Positions 1-10,784 of a DNA stretch of 64,000 bases are shown here, one piece after another (the stretch's first letter is position 1; the number at the start of each line of letters is the position of its first letter). The translations under genes and the position numbers were made by a program. Location of the stretch: assembly GCF_013377905.1 (NCBI RefSeq), contig NZ_JABKAV010000003.1, positions 78,390-142,389 on the forward strand, given 5' to 3'. This stretch comes from Hymenobacter terrestris (lineage in GTDB: Bacteria; Bacteroidota; Bacteroidia; Cytophagales; Hymenobacteraceae). Under the pieces are notes generated by a model that worked only from the letters and a program-made list of their open reading frames with translations, made no database searches and was not told the DNA's origin.

Positions 1-927
1 GTTCACGTACACTTCCACCGTGTTCCAGCCCTCAGGCTCCACGAAAATCTGGTGGCGGTCCTTGTCGGCGAAGCGGTTGATTTTGTCCTCCACGCTCGGG
101 CAGTAGCGCGGCCCCAGCCCCTTTATACGCCCCTGAAACATAGGCGACTTCTCGAAGCCCTCCTTCAGGATTTCGTGGACTTCAGGGTTGGTGTAGGTGA
201 TGTGGCAGGGACGCTGCTTGGGCAGCACGGGCGTATCGAGGTAGCTGAACTTGCCGGGCACCTCGTCGCCGGGCTGCTCCTCCATTTTGCTGTAGTCGAG
301 GCTGCGGCCGTCTACCCGGGGCGGGGTGCCGGTTTTCATACGACCCGCCTCGAACCCCAGCTCCAGCAGTTGCTCGGTGAGGCCGGTGCTACCCTTCTCG
401 GCCATGCGGCCCCCACCAAATTGCTTCTCACCAATGTGGATGAGCCCGTTGAGGAAAGTGCCATTAGTCAGCACCACCGACTTAGCCCGGAAGTCGATGC
501 CCAACTGGGTTTTCACGCCCACGCACACGCCGTCTTCCACCAGCAAACCGGTTACGGCCTCCTGCCAAAAATCCACGTTGGGCGTTTGCTCCAGCGCCAG
601 GCGCCACTCCTCGGCAAAGCGCATCCGGTCCGATTGCGCCCGCGGGCTCCACATGGCGGGGCCCTTGGAGCGGTTCAGCATCCGAAACTGAATCATGGTT
701 TTGTCGGTGATGATGCCCGACATACCGCCCAGCGCGTCCACCTCGCGCACAATCTGGCCCTTGGCCACGCCGCCCATCGCCGGGTTGCACGACATCTGGG
801 CGATGGTGTTCATGTTCATGGTCACCAGCAGGACTTTGGAGCCCAGCTTAGCGGCGGCGGCGGCGGCCTCGCAGCCCGCGTGGCCCGCGCCCACCACAAT
901 CACATCGTAATCTTCTTGCTGAAACAT
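1..927 (-). CDS. mnmG: MnmG (GidA) tRNA modification enzyme, N-terminal part
   Basis: FAD-binding subunit of the MnmE-MnmG complex, which installs the carboxymethylaminomethyl group on U34 of certain tRNAs. The 309 codons present are about half of the usual 620 residues; the C-terminal half lies left of the window. The protein opens MFQQEDYDVIVVGAGHAG, a dinucleotide-binding GxGxxG motif, followed by the family sequences CNPAMGGVAKG and TGTFLNG. The ATG at 927 is the first start and has a TAAATTTG box 50 bases upstream. It is last in a minus-strand run, but the repeat-bearing gap and its own promoter box suggest independent transcription. Confidence 0.96.
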   Translation of the reverse strand, partial: MFQQEDYDVIVVGAGHAGCEAAAAAAKLGSKVLLVTMNMNTIAQMSCNPAMGGVAKGQIVREVDALGGMSGIITDKTMIQFRMLNRSKGPAMWSPRAQSDRMRFAEEWRLALEQTPNVDFWQEAVTGLLVEDGVCVGVKTQLGIDFRAKSVVLTNGTFLNGLIHIGEKQFGGGRMAEKGSTGLTEQLLELGFEAGRMKTGTPPRVDGRSLDYSKMEEQPGDEVPGKFSYLDTPVLPKQRPCHITYTNPEVHEILKEGFEKSPMFQGRIKGLGPRYCPSVEDKINRFADKDRHQIFVEPEGWNTVEVYVN

Positions 928-978
928 AGTTGGTTAATCTGCCTGCGCCGGAAAGAGTTCAACGCGGATTGACAGCCG

Positions 979-986
979 CAAATTTA
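979..986 (-). promoter_or_regulatory. -7 promoter box for mnmG
   Basis: On the minus strand this reads TAAATTTG, an exact match to the Bacteroidota -7 consensus TAnnTTTG. It would give a leader of roughly 45 bases for mnmG. No clear -33 TTTG was identified. Confidence 0.5.
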
Positions 987-1015
987 CCGCCTTTTTGCTA
1001 GCGGTTGGCTTTGAT

Positions 1016-1149
1016 GAACGACGTAGGGGCGGGGCTTGTCCCCGCCCGCCGTAAGAACAAACCGCCGGAATAACTCAAGCGGGTTTTGTTCAACGCAAAT
1101 CGTTGAACGACGTAGGGGCGGGGGAAAGCCCCGCCCCTACGTCGTTCAA
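1016..1149. repeat. Pair of GC-rich hairpins sharing a GAACGACGTAGGGGCGGGG arm
   Basis: Two related palindromes lie between mnmG and the transferase gene. The first (1016-1056) folds on GGGCGGGG/CCCCGCCC around a CTTGT loop. The second (1103-1149) is a perfect 21-bp stem with a 5-base loop. Both begin with the same GAACGACGTAGGGGCGGGG sequence. A diverged relative with GGCGTAAGGGCG arms lies at 28641-28683. The copies lack a clear U-tract, so a dispersed palindromic repeat is more likely than a simple terminator, although the second would fold strongly in RNA. Confidence 0.75.
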
Positions 1150-1155
1150 TCGAGT

Positions 1156-1842
1156 TCAAACTCCTGTCAACACAGAATTCTGGGCGTCCACCCGCTCCCA
1201 GGAAAATGGGTACCACTCCTCGCGCAGGCAGTCGAATACCTCCGTGGCGGCCGGGCAGGGAAACAGTTTGTAGTCGAATTTGGGGTAGCCGTAGACTAGG
1301 TAACCGGGGTAATAGTGCGTGTAATGGCGGCGGCGGGCTTCCTCCAGCTTCAGCAACATCAGCAGCTTGCCGGGGCTGAATTTGCGGTAGTCAGGGTCGT
1401 AGAAGTTCATGATGCCTGCCATCGTCCGCTCGCCCGCGTCGAAAATGCCGGCCGCCACCAGCCGGCCCGCGTCGCGCACTTCCAGCACTTCGGTCTGGAA
1501 AACGTTGTGGGTAGCCCCGTTCAGCAGGAAGGTTTCCACAGTATCGGGCGCGTCGAAGCTGATGCTTTGGCGGTAGCGGGCGTAGAGTTCCTCCAATTCG
1601 TTTGTCAGTTCTAACGGTCGTAGCTGCAGCGTGAACCGCTCGGCTTGGCGCAATAGGCGGCGCTGAACCGGACCGTACTTCACATCAGCCAGCACCATGC
1701 GGAGCCAATGCACTGTGTACACCTTCTCTCCCACCGGCAGAAACAGGCAGGTAAATAGGTCCTGGTGCATGCGGTAGTAGCCCTGGCTCAGATAGAAATC
1801 CAGGGCCCGGCCGGGAACGACAAGCGGCGGCGTGGCAGACAT
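1156..1842 (-). CDS. Aminoacyl-tRNA-protein transferase (ATE/Bpt-like)
   Basis: Probable arginyl/leucyl-tRNA--protein transferase of the Bpt/ATE C-terminal family, which adds an amino acid to protein N-termini and marks them for ClpS/ClpAP-type degradation. The 228 residues contain the family-like stretches SQGYYRMHQDLF near residue 17 and MNFYDPDY, followed by the YYPGYLVYGYPKFDYK region, which fits the catalytic GNAT-like fold. The paired N-terminal cysteines of classical Bpt/ATE enzymes are absent, so the N-terminal domain is short. Aminoacyl specificity cannot be read from the sequence. It follows ybeY on the same strand after a 70-base gap that holds a hairpin with a U-tract. Confidence 0.75.
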   Translation of the reverse strand: MSATPPLVVPGRALDFYLSQGYYRMHQDLFTCLFLPVGEKVYTVHWLRMVLADVKYGPVQRRLLRQAERFTLQLRPLELTNELEELYARYRQSISFDAPDTVETFLLNGATHNVFQTEVLEVRDAGRLVAAGIFDAGERTMAGIMNFYDPDYRKFSPGKLLMLLKLEEARRRHYTHYYPGYLVYGYPKFDYKLFPCPAATEVFDCLREEWYPFSWERVDAQNSVLTGV

Positions 1843-1862
1843 ACGGGGGGTGCCGGTAGAAC

Positions 1863-1892
1863 AAAAAACGCCCGCGTTTCGGCAGGCGTTTT
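1863..1892 (-). terminator. Terminator-like hairpin after ybeY
   Basis: AAAACGCC and GGCGTTTT form the stem around an imperfect GC-rich centre. On the minus strand the structure ends in six T residues. It lies between the ybeY stop and the transferase start, so it could end ybeY transcription or act as an attenuator in read-through mRNA. Confidence 0.6.
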
Positions 1893-1912
1893 CAAATCAA
1901 ATCAAAGGAAGA

Positions 1913-2395
1913 TTAAAACGTGCGGAGCAGCAGGCAGTCGTCTTCCTTTTTGCGCATAGCGGTCTGGCTGAGCAGGTCCTTATCGGCGTAGCCGAGCAGG
2001 TGCAGCACACCATGAATCATCACGCGGTGCAGCTCGTCGCGGAAAGTGACGCCGTGGGTGACGGCGTTTTCGCGCACCCGATCTACCGAGATAAAGATGT
2101 CGCCTTCGAGCATATCGGCGTCGTCGGCGTTGTCGAACGAGATGACGTCGGTGTAGGTGTCGTGGTCGAGGTACTCCACGTTCACCTTATGCAGGTACTC
2201 ATCGGAGCAGAAGATGTACGTGAGTTGCACGATTTCGTGCTCGTGCACTTCGGCCACGCGCTCAATCCAGGAGGTTAGTTCGCGGGCGTCGTCGAGCTCA
2301 AAATCCACCTCTTCCACCATAAACTCGATGCCATGCGATTCGGCACCGGGTCCCGGCTCATCTAACTCATCGAACTCGGTGGGCAGGTCGCTCAT
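1913..2395 (-). CDS. ybeY: YbeY endoribonuclease (16S rRNA maturation)
   Basis: Zinc-dependent single-strand endoribonuclease needed for 16S rRNA 3'-end maturation and ribosome quality control. The 160 residues carry the typical core: YIFCSDEYLHKVNVEYLDHD, DVISFD, GDIFIS and HGVLHLLGYADKD. The first two metal-binding histidines (HxxxH) are intact, but the third histidine of the E. coli motif (GYDH) is replaced in GYADKD; as I recall, this variant occurs in other Bacteroidota. The acidic N-terminal 25 residues precede the conserved domain. The gene sits 64 bases downstream of the RsbW-like gene and is probably cotranscribed with it. Confidence 0.93.
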   Translation of the reverse strand: MSDLPTEFDELDEPGPGAESHGIEFMVEEVDFELDDARELTSWIERVAEVHEHEIVQLTYIFCSDEYLHKVNVEYLDHDTYTDVISFDNADDADMLEGDIFISVDRVRENAVTHGVTFRDELHRVMIHGVLHLLGYADKDLLSQTAMRKKEDDCLLLRTF

Positions 2396-2459
2396 GGCAG
2401 CCGAAAACTGGAGATTGAAAGATCAGGCAAAGGAAAAGCAGAACCAGCCGGGTTGAAAC

Positions 2460-2933
2460 CTAGCGGGCAGCCGGAGCCTCGGCACCGTTGATGGTCGAAT
2501 GGCGCTCTTCAGCCTCTCCATCGGCCTCCGAACTGGGCAACAGGAAGGTCAGCAGCACATGGCGGCCATCCTTGTTGAACTCCACTTCATCGGCGAGGTG
2601 GCGGATGAGGAAGATGCCGCGACCTCCGGGATTTTCGATGTTCTCGGGAGCGGTCGGGTCGAGCAGGTTGTCGTAGTCGAAACCAGCGCCCTCATCCTCA
2701 ATCTCAAACCGCACCCGGTCGGACTCGACCTGCAGCGAAAGCAGCACGTTTTTGTCCTTGTCGAACTTGTTGCCGTGGCGGATAGCGTTGTTGACGGCCT
2801 CGGTGACGGCCACCATAATGTTTCCGTAAATATCGTCGTCGATGTGAAACGTATCCTTCGAGTTGTCGATAAAGCTCTCCACTACGCGGATGTTTTCAAC
2901 GAGCGAAGGAATTTGAATTTTAACCTGCTTCAT
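2460..2933 (-). CDS. RsbW/SpoIIAB-like HATPase (anti-sigma-type kinase)
   Basis: Stand-alone GHKL ATPase domain of 157 residues. The N-box is visible at VTEAVNNAIRHGNK (residues about 43-56), and the glycine-rich ATP lid is DEGAGFDYDNL followed by NPGGRGIFLIRHL. Family members phosphorylate STAS anti-anti-sigma proteins or sequester sigma factors, but no STAS partner or PP2C phosphatase is encoded in the window, so the partner is unknown. The last 25 residues are Glu/Ala-rich and look disordered. It lies 51 bases after the DUF4175 gene in the same direction, which suggests an operon with ybeY. Confidence 0.88.
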   Translation of the reverse strand: MKQVKIQIPSLVENIRVVESFIDNSKDTFHIDDDIYGNIMVAVTEAVNNAIRHGNKFDKDKNVLLSLQVESDRVRFEIEDEGAGFDYDNLLDPTAPENIENPGGRGIFLIRHLADEVEFNKDGRHVLLTFLLPSSEADGEAEERHSTINGAEAPAAR

Positions 2934-2984
2934 ACTGGGTAAAAAAGAGAAGGGCGGCGGGTAAAAGGTAAAAATAGCAGAACG

Positions 2985-5900
2985 CTACTTCATTTGCTGA
3001 AAATACTCGCTCACCTTACGCTGATAGTACGGGGTGAGGGTGGGAGGCACAGCGCGAAGCAGCTCGGTCTGACGGGTTTGCTGGCGCTGGTACTGCTGGA
3101 ACGCGGGCGGAAAAACTGGCGGACGTTGCTGGGCTGTCTGGGCTTCGCGCTTATCGTCCTGGTCCCGCTCGCGGGCCGATTTCTCGGCTTCAAGCAATCG
3201 AGTCAGGATTTGGCGCTGGCGCATAACAGTCTGCTCCGTCAGCCGCTTGTTTACGAGGTCGGTTTCGGTTTGTTCCATCATTTTCTTGATGTCGCCGAGG
3301 CCGCCGGCGCCTCCCTGGCCCTGCCCGTCCTTGTTGGGGTCGGGTTTGCCACCGCCGGGCTTGTTGCCCTGCATCTTCTCCAGCTCCTGCATGGCCTGGC
3401 GCAACATCTGCTGCTGGCCGGCCAGCTTGGCCAACTCCTCGGATAGCGCCCGGCCAGATTTGCCACTCTGCTGGAGCTGCTGAATCTGCTGGTTGAGCTG
3501 CTGCTGCATGCGGCCCATCTGGCCCTCGCCGGCCGAGGAGCCCTTTTTCTTCTTGCGGCCGGGCTTGCCACCGCCCTGCATCTGCTGCTGGCTCTGGCTG
3601 TCGCGCTGCTGCTGCTGCATCTGCTGAAGGGCATCGTTGAGCATCAGAGCCAGGTTGTTCATACTGGTCATGGCCTGCTGCTGGGTGCTGGTGGCGCGGC
3701 CCACGTTGCGGTCCTTGATGTGGCCCAAGGCCTCATCCATGCGGCCGTTCATCTCGCCCACCTCGCGGGTCACGAAGCTCTGAATCTGGGAAACGCGGTT
3801 GGCCAGCGCGTACAGCGAATCCTGCACTACGCGGGCGTCGTCTTTGAGCTTGCGCTGGGTCTGGCCGAGCTGCACGAAGCGCGGGTCGCTCTGGTCCACC
3901 TGCCGGAACTGCTGCATCAGGTTTTCCTCATCGAAGCTGAGCTTGAGCAGGTTTTCGAGGATGTCGCGCAAGTCGTCGATGTTCTCCTGCTGCTGGTCCG
4001 ATTCCTCCTGCTCCATCTGCTGCTGCATCTGCTGAGCCATCTGCTGCATCTTCTGGGCGGCCTTGCTCTGGCTTTGGCTGGCCTTCTGGTTCTGATTTTT
4101 GCCCAGCTGCTGCTGGCTTTGCTGCTGCTGCTCGTCTACCTGCTGCTGGTCCTGCTTCATCTCGTCGGCCCCGTTTTCGCCGTCGAGTTGCTTGTCTAGT
4201 TCCTTGAGGTCTTTGAGGTCTTCCTTCACCTCCTCAAACTTCTGCTGCTGCTCGGTTTGCTGGTTTTTAAGGTCCTCGTTCTTGGCTTTCTGCTGCTCGT
4301 TGCTAAGCTTGTTGTCGGGGTTCTGCTTGTCGTTTTTCTCGGTTTGCTCGGCCAGCTTCTGCTGCTCCTGGGCCAGCTGCTGGAGCTTTTCGAGAGCCTG
4401 GTCCTGCTTCTGCTCGAACTGCAGTTGCTTGAACATTTCGAGGGCCCGCTCCAGCTCCTTCTGCAGGGTGTTTTCCTTGTTTTCGAGCTGCTGCAGCAGT
4501 TTCTGGATGTCGGGTTGGTTCTGGTCTTCCTGCTGCTCCAGCAGCTTGCGCAGCTCCTCGTAGAGTTTCTTGGTTTCGGGGTCGAGCAGGTCGTCCATCA
4601 ACTTCTGCAACTCCTTGGCTTTCTCGGCCAGTTCGTCGTTTTTCTGGGGGTCGAGCTGGTTCTGCTGCTCCTGCAGCTGCTCGAACTGGCGCTTGAGGTC
4701 TTCGAGGGCCTGATCCATCTGCTGCTTGCCCTCCAGCATATCTTTGAGCTGCTTGCGGTCCTGGAAGTTAAGGTCGCGCTTCACTTTGAGCTTGTCCTGG
4801 GCCTTGGCCAGCTCGCGCTCCATCTTCTTCGACTCCTGGGCCGCCTGGCTCATCTGGCTTTGCATGGCCTCGCTCTGAGAAGCCAGCTGCTGGCGCTGCT
4901 CGGTGCGCGAAGGCAGCCGGAATTCGGCCACCCGACTCCGGCCGGGCTTGGCCCCATTCACGCCATCGTTGTCCCACACCTGCACGAAGTATTCGAGCCG
5001 GTCACCGGGCTTCATGTTCAGCCGGCGTACGTCCCAGGCGTAGGCGTAACTCTGGCTGGGGCCTGCGCCCAGCGGCAACGCGCGGGTCTGGTAGGCAGCA
5101 TTAGGTGTGTTTTTGCCGAGGATGCGGTAATGCAGCTGCAGACGCGAGAAGCCGTAGTCGTCGCGCAGGTTGCCGCCCAGGGCCAGAAACTGTCGGGCCG
5201 TAGTGTCCTGGAAACTCTCCAGCGTCACCTCAGGCGCGGCATCCGCAATTACAGTCAGCTGGTACTCAATCGGGTCGCGGTTGGGACTGGCAGCATTGCG
5301 CAGGCGCACGGCATAGTTCTGGCTGCGGGTGGCGCGGCGGCGCAGATGGAACTGGCCGTCGGCGGCCTCGTTGGGCGTGGCGGCCACGGTTTCGTTGGGG
5401 TTCTGGAAGTTCAGCTGCAGCTGGTCGGTGGCTTCAGTCTGAAACTCCCAGCGCAGCTCCGTGCCCTCGGGCACCGTGAGGTTGCCGGTGTTGCGAATGG
5501 TTTCGTTGGGCCGGCCCACGTAGGCCGGGTACACGGCCCGGATGGCGAAGTCGCGCAGGTTGGGCCGGGCCTTCACCTTCAGCTTGTAGTCGTCCGACGA
5601 AAAGCCGGCCGCTGCCAGCTGGAAGTCCACGTTCTGGCGCAGCTGCCGGAAATCGTAGCGAAAGCGGTTGCCGGATTCGCGGGTCAGGCGGCGCTCCTTG
5701 CCCTCATACTGAATGCTGATTTCGTTGGGCAGCACCTCCCCTTCCACCGTCACATTCAGGCTGAAATCTTCGCCCTTGAACGCCGTGAGGCTTTTATTCT
5801 CCACCACAAACGTAAACGGCGCGGGCGGACTATACTTCTGGTTGTAGTTGAGAATGCGGCCGGTGCCCTGCACGAAAAAAGCCGGGTAAGCCAGCAGCAG

Positions 5901-6425
5901 CACCGCCACCACGGCCGCGGGCACGGCTACGTACTTCCACAGCGGCTTGGTCTGGCGCTGAATGTTGATACCCTGCGAAAACTCGACACCCCGCAGCTGC
6001 CCGGCCCGCTGCTCGAGGCTGGCGGCCAGCAGCGCGTTTTCCTGGGCTTGCCCGCGTAGTTGCAACGCGTTCAGCAGCTTGTCCTGCACCTCCGGAAACA
6101 ACTCGCCCACCCGGCGGGCGGCCTGCTCGTCGCTCAGCATGCGGCGCAGGTGCGTGAGGGCCGCCAGTGGCTGCCAGATCCAGCGCACGAAAGCGTACAC
6201 CATGCCTCCTACAAACCCGAACAGCAGCCCGGCCCGCACCCAGGTGGGCAGGTACAGGAAGTATTCGAGCAGGTTGAACACCAGAAACAGGCTCAGTAGC
6301 AGGCCGCCGGCCACCAGAGCCCCGCGCACCAACAGGCTGAGGTAAAACTTGCGCTTAAACGCATCGAGACGGGCCAGCACATCGTCCAAAGCCCGGGTCG
6401 TCGCGGGGTCTTGCTCCACTCCCAT
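2985..6425 (-). CDS. DUF4175-type membrane-anchored coiled-coil protein
   Basis: A 1146-residue protein of the DUF4175 type common in Bacteroidota. Residues about 27-85 form two membrane segments and a third lies near 165-187. A region of beta-rich repeats follows (about 200-490). A very Gln/Glu/Lys-rich coiled coil covers roughly 510-870, with runs such as QQQQSQQQLGKNQNQ, and further Gln-rich helices run to about 1090. The topology suggests an envelope anchor with a large extracytoplasmic or periplasmic coiled coil. No catalytic motif is visible and the function is unknown. It heads a minus-strand run with the RsbW-like ATPase and ybeY. The ATG at 6425 is the first start in frame. Confidence 0.85.
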   Translation of the reverse strand: MGVEQDPATTRALDDVLARLDAFKRKFYLSLLVRGALVAGGLLLSLFLVFNLLEYFLYLPTWVRAGLLFGFVGGMVYAFVRWIWQPLAALTHLRRMLSDEQAARRVGELFPEVQDKLLNALQLRGQAQENALLAASLEQRAGQLRGVEFSQGINIQRQTKPLWKYVAVPAAVVAVLLLAYPAFFVQGTGRILNYNQKYSPPAPFTFVVENKSLTAFKGEDFSLNVTVEGEVLPNEISIQYEGKERRLTRESGNRFRYDFRQLRQNVDFQLAAAGFSSDDYKLKVKARPNLRDFAIRAVYPAYVGRPNETIRNTGNLTVPEGTELRWEFQTEATDQLQLNFQNPNETVAATPNEAADGQFHLRRRATRSQNYAVRLRNAASPNRDPIEYQLTVIADAAPEVTLESFQDTTARQFLALGGNLRDDYGFSRLQLHYRILGKNTPNAAYQTRALPLGAGPSQSYAYAWDVRRLNMKPGDRLEYFVQVWDNDGVNGAKPGRSRVAEFRLPSRTEQRQQLASQSEAMQSQMSQAAQESKKMERELAKAQDKLKVKRDLNFQDRKQLKDMLEGKQQMDQALEDLKRQFEQLQEQQNQLDPQKNDELAEKAKELQKLMDDLLDPETKKLYEELRKLLEQQEDQNQPDIQKLLQQLENKENTLQKELERALEMFKQLQFEQKQDQALEKLQQLAQEQQKLAEQTEKNDKQNPDNKLSNEQQKAKNEDLKNQQTEQQQKFEEVKEDLKDLKELDKQLDGENGADEMKQDQQQVDEQQQQSQQQLGKNQNQKASQSQSKAAQKMQQMAQQMQQQMEQEESDQQQENIDDLRDILENLLKLSFDEENLMQQFRQVDQSDPRFVQLGQTQRKLKDDARVVQDSLYALANRVSQIQSFVTREVGEMNGRMDEALGHIKDRNVGRATSTQQQAMTSMNNLALMLNDALQQMQQQQRDSQSQQQMQGGGKPGRKKKKGSSAGEGQMGRMQQQLNQQIQQLQQSGKSGRALSEELAKLAGQQQMLRQAMQELEKMQGNKPGGGKPDPNKDGQGQGGAGGLGDIKKMMEQTETDLVNKRLTEQTVMRQRQILTRLLEAEKSARERDQDDKREAQTAQQRPPVFPPAFQQYQRQQTRQTELLRAVPPTLTPYYQRKVSEYFQQMK

Positions 6426-6720
6426 AAACGTATTCAGTAAGCTATTAGCTCTCAGCTACTAGCCGTTAGCTTTGTTCTGGCTGACAACAAATTACACGGT
6501 CTTTTGTGCAAGAGACGCCAGTTCGGTCTTTTAGCTGCCCGATTCAGGTCCGGGAAAGATACAACTTTCACCCCGTCAGGCAGTGTAAGAGGGACAACGG
6601 AAATGGGGTAACAGGTTCCTTTTTGGTTAGCTGCTAGCTGAGAGCCATTAACTGGTAGCTCTCGTTTTCTCAGCCAAAGCTAGCCGCTAACGGCTCTCCG
6701 CTAGCAGTTCAACATAGGCG
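6426..6720. repeat. Intergenic region with TAGC-rich inverted repeats
   Basis: The gap between divergent genes holds related TAGC-rich segments: 6441-6473 (AGCTCTCAGCTACTAGCC then GTTAGCTTTG), 6627-6646 (GTTAGCTGCTAGCTGAGAGC) and 6675-6706 (CAAAGCTAGCCGCTAACGG and continuation). The second and third are inverted relative to the first and could pair with it across about 160-200 bases. No gene is visible. The region must also contain the promoter of the DUF4175 gene, for which I found no exact consensus box. Confidence 0.6.
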
Positions 6721-6728
6721 TACCTTTG
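6721..6728 (+). promoter_or_regulatory. -7 promoter box for the PAP2-like gene
   Basis: TACCTTTG matches TAnnTTTG exactly and ends 29 bases before the GTG start at 6758. It supports that start over the longer TTG-initiated frame at 6742, which encodes a different, low-complexity product. Confidence 0.55.
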
Positions 6729-6757
6729 GCCACTTCCTCGTTTGTTTCTCCTGGCTC

Positions 6758-7381
6758 GTGCCCCGACTATTGGCCACGGTACTATCGGCGGTGTTTCATC
6801 CGCTATTGGTTCCGCTTTATCTGTTCTATATCGTGTGCTACCAGCTGCCGGGTGTAGCAGCGCACCCGGCCCTGCCGGCCCGCGGGTTGGTAATGGCCCT
6901 GGTGGCGGGCGGCACGCTGGGCCTCCCAGGCCTGGGCACGGCCCTGCTGGTGTGGCTGGGCTATGCCGACTCGGTGGAGTTACGGCAGCGCCGGCAGCGT
7001 ACCCTGCCCCTGCTGCTGGCCGCGCTCAGCTTCGGCGCTACGGCCGCGTTGCTCTACCGGCCCCAGGAGCCCGACCCGCTGCTTTTCCGGATGATGGCGG
7101 GCATGACGCTGGCCGTGCTGCTGACGCTGCTCATCACGCTTCGCTGGAAAATTTCGGCCCACGGCGTGGGCATGGGTGGCGCGTTCGGTCTTCTGCTACT
7201 GCTGAACTTCAGCGGCGCGGCCGGCGCCTCGGGGCCCTGGTGGCTGGCCGGCTGTGCGGTTTTAGCCGCCGCCGTAAGCCGCGCCCGGCTGGTGCTCGAC
7301 GCCCACACGCCCGCCCAGGTCTGGGCCGGGCTGGCACTCGGCTTGGGCGTGGCGTTGGGTATCGGGGCGGTAAGTCTGTGA
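6758..7381 (+). CDS. PAP2-like membrane phosphatase
   Basis: Polytopic protein of 207 residues with about five to six membrane segments. It resembles small Bacteroidota PAP2-superfamily phosphatases, which dephosphorylate lipid phosphates or pyrophosphates at the membrane. A degenerate motif set is visible: RQRRQRTLP in place of KxxxxxxRP, SAHG in place of PSGH, and SRARLVLDAHTPAQVWAG, a good match to the third motif SRxxxxxHxxxDVxxG except that Gln replaces Asp. The weakened motifs leave catalysis uncertain. The start is GTG, chosen from the upstream -7 box. The stop codon overlaps a long inverted repeat. Confidence 0.68.
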   Translation: MPRLLATVLSAVFHPLLVPLYLFYIVCYQLPGVAAHPALPARGLVMALVAGGTLGLPGLGTALLVWLGYADSVELRQRRQRTLPLLLAALSFGATAALLYRPQEPDPLLFRMMAGMTLAVLLTLLITLRWKISAHGVGMGGAFGLLLLLNFSGAAGASGPWWLAGCAVLAAAVSRARLVLDAHTPAQVWAGLALGLGVALGIGAVSL

Positions 7382-7573
7382 ATGCGTGGGTAAATGCGTG
7401 AGCCAGCCTGTCATTGCGAGCAACGCGAAGCAATCTGCGCGGGCAGAATGACCAGCCCGGACAAACGCAAAGCCCCCGACGAACGAACGTCAGGGGCTTG
7501 CTGCTTATAGGGGTTTGCTCGGGTAGATTGCTTCGGCTCCGCCTCGCAATGACGGGCGGGCCCACGCATTCAC
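7378..7573. repeat. 196-bp nested dyad (REP/MITE-like)
   Basis: Outer arms GTGAATGCGTGGG (7378-7390) and CCCACGCATTCAC (7561-7573) are exact complements. Inside them, GTCATTGCGAG (7410-7420) faces CTCGCAATGAC (7543-7553), and GAAGCAATCT faces AGATTGCTTC. The centre (about 7470-7500) is AAGCCCC..GACG/CGTC.GGGGCTT, which could terminate both convergent genes. The outer arm contains the TGA stop of the PAP2-like gene. The GTCATTGCGAG..GAAGCAATC arm is a widespread bacterial intergenic repeat motif as I recall it. Confidence 0.8.
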
Positions 7574-7592
7574 TTAGTCACCCGTGCCCTAA

Positions 7593-10517
<2,925 letters not shown>

Positions 10518-10565
10518 AAAGGGGTGGATGAGGGTGGCAACGAAAGGCTTGGGTAGCGCCTTCAG

Positions 10566-10573
10566 CAAAGGTA
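10566..10573 (-). promoter_or_regulatory. -7 promoter box for gcvP
   Basis: The minus strand reads TACCTTTG, the exact consensus, 48 bases upstream of the ATG at 10517. Transcription would start near 10560, inside the longest ORF, which argues for the internal ATG. Confidence 0.6.
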
Positions 10574-10714
10574 GCGCGAAAAGGCTTCACCCTTAAACCG
10601 ATAGGCAGGCAAATGTTTGGTGGTTTATCGAGTAGTCTGCTGCCGCTTTTCGAAGCCAGCTTGCATATTCCGACTTCAATTATCTTTTATAGCTAACTGT
10701 CCGCTTCATGTTGC

Positions 10715-10770
10715 TGCCTCTACCGATGAGATAGTGGCAACTATGACATCGGTAGAGGCAATATTTTTTT
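10715..10770 (+). terminator. Long two-part hairpin with T-tract
   Basis: TGCCTCTACCGATG (10715-10728) pairs perfectly with CATCGGTAGAGGCA (10747-10760). After a small internal loop, ATAGT pairs with ACTAT around GGCA. A seven-T run follows on the plus strand (ATATTTTTTT). This is the architecture of an intrinsic terminator, but no plus-strand gene ends here; the gene to its left is gcvP on the other strand. It may be the leftover terminator of a lost gene or a regulatory hairpin ahead of the relic that follows. Confidence 0.6.
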
Positions 10771-10784
10771 GGACTGCTAAATAG

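Noticed and set aside
3000..4900. Gln/CAG-rich tract as a possible simple-sequence expansion
   Set aside because: The tract is not a perfect tandem repeat; Glu, Lys, Leu and Met are interspersed as in a coiled coil.
4257..6059. 600-codon plus-strand open frame opposite the DUF4175 gene
   Set aside because: It is the complement of a Gln/Leu-rich coding region (CAG/CTG codons), giving long poly-Leu antisense sequence; the minus-strand protein has real domain structure.
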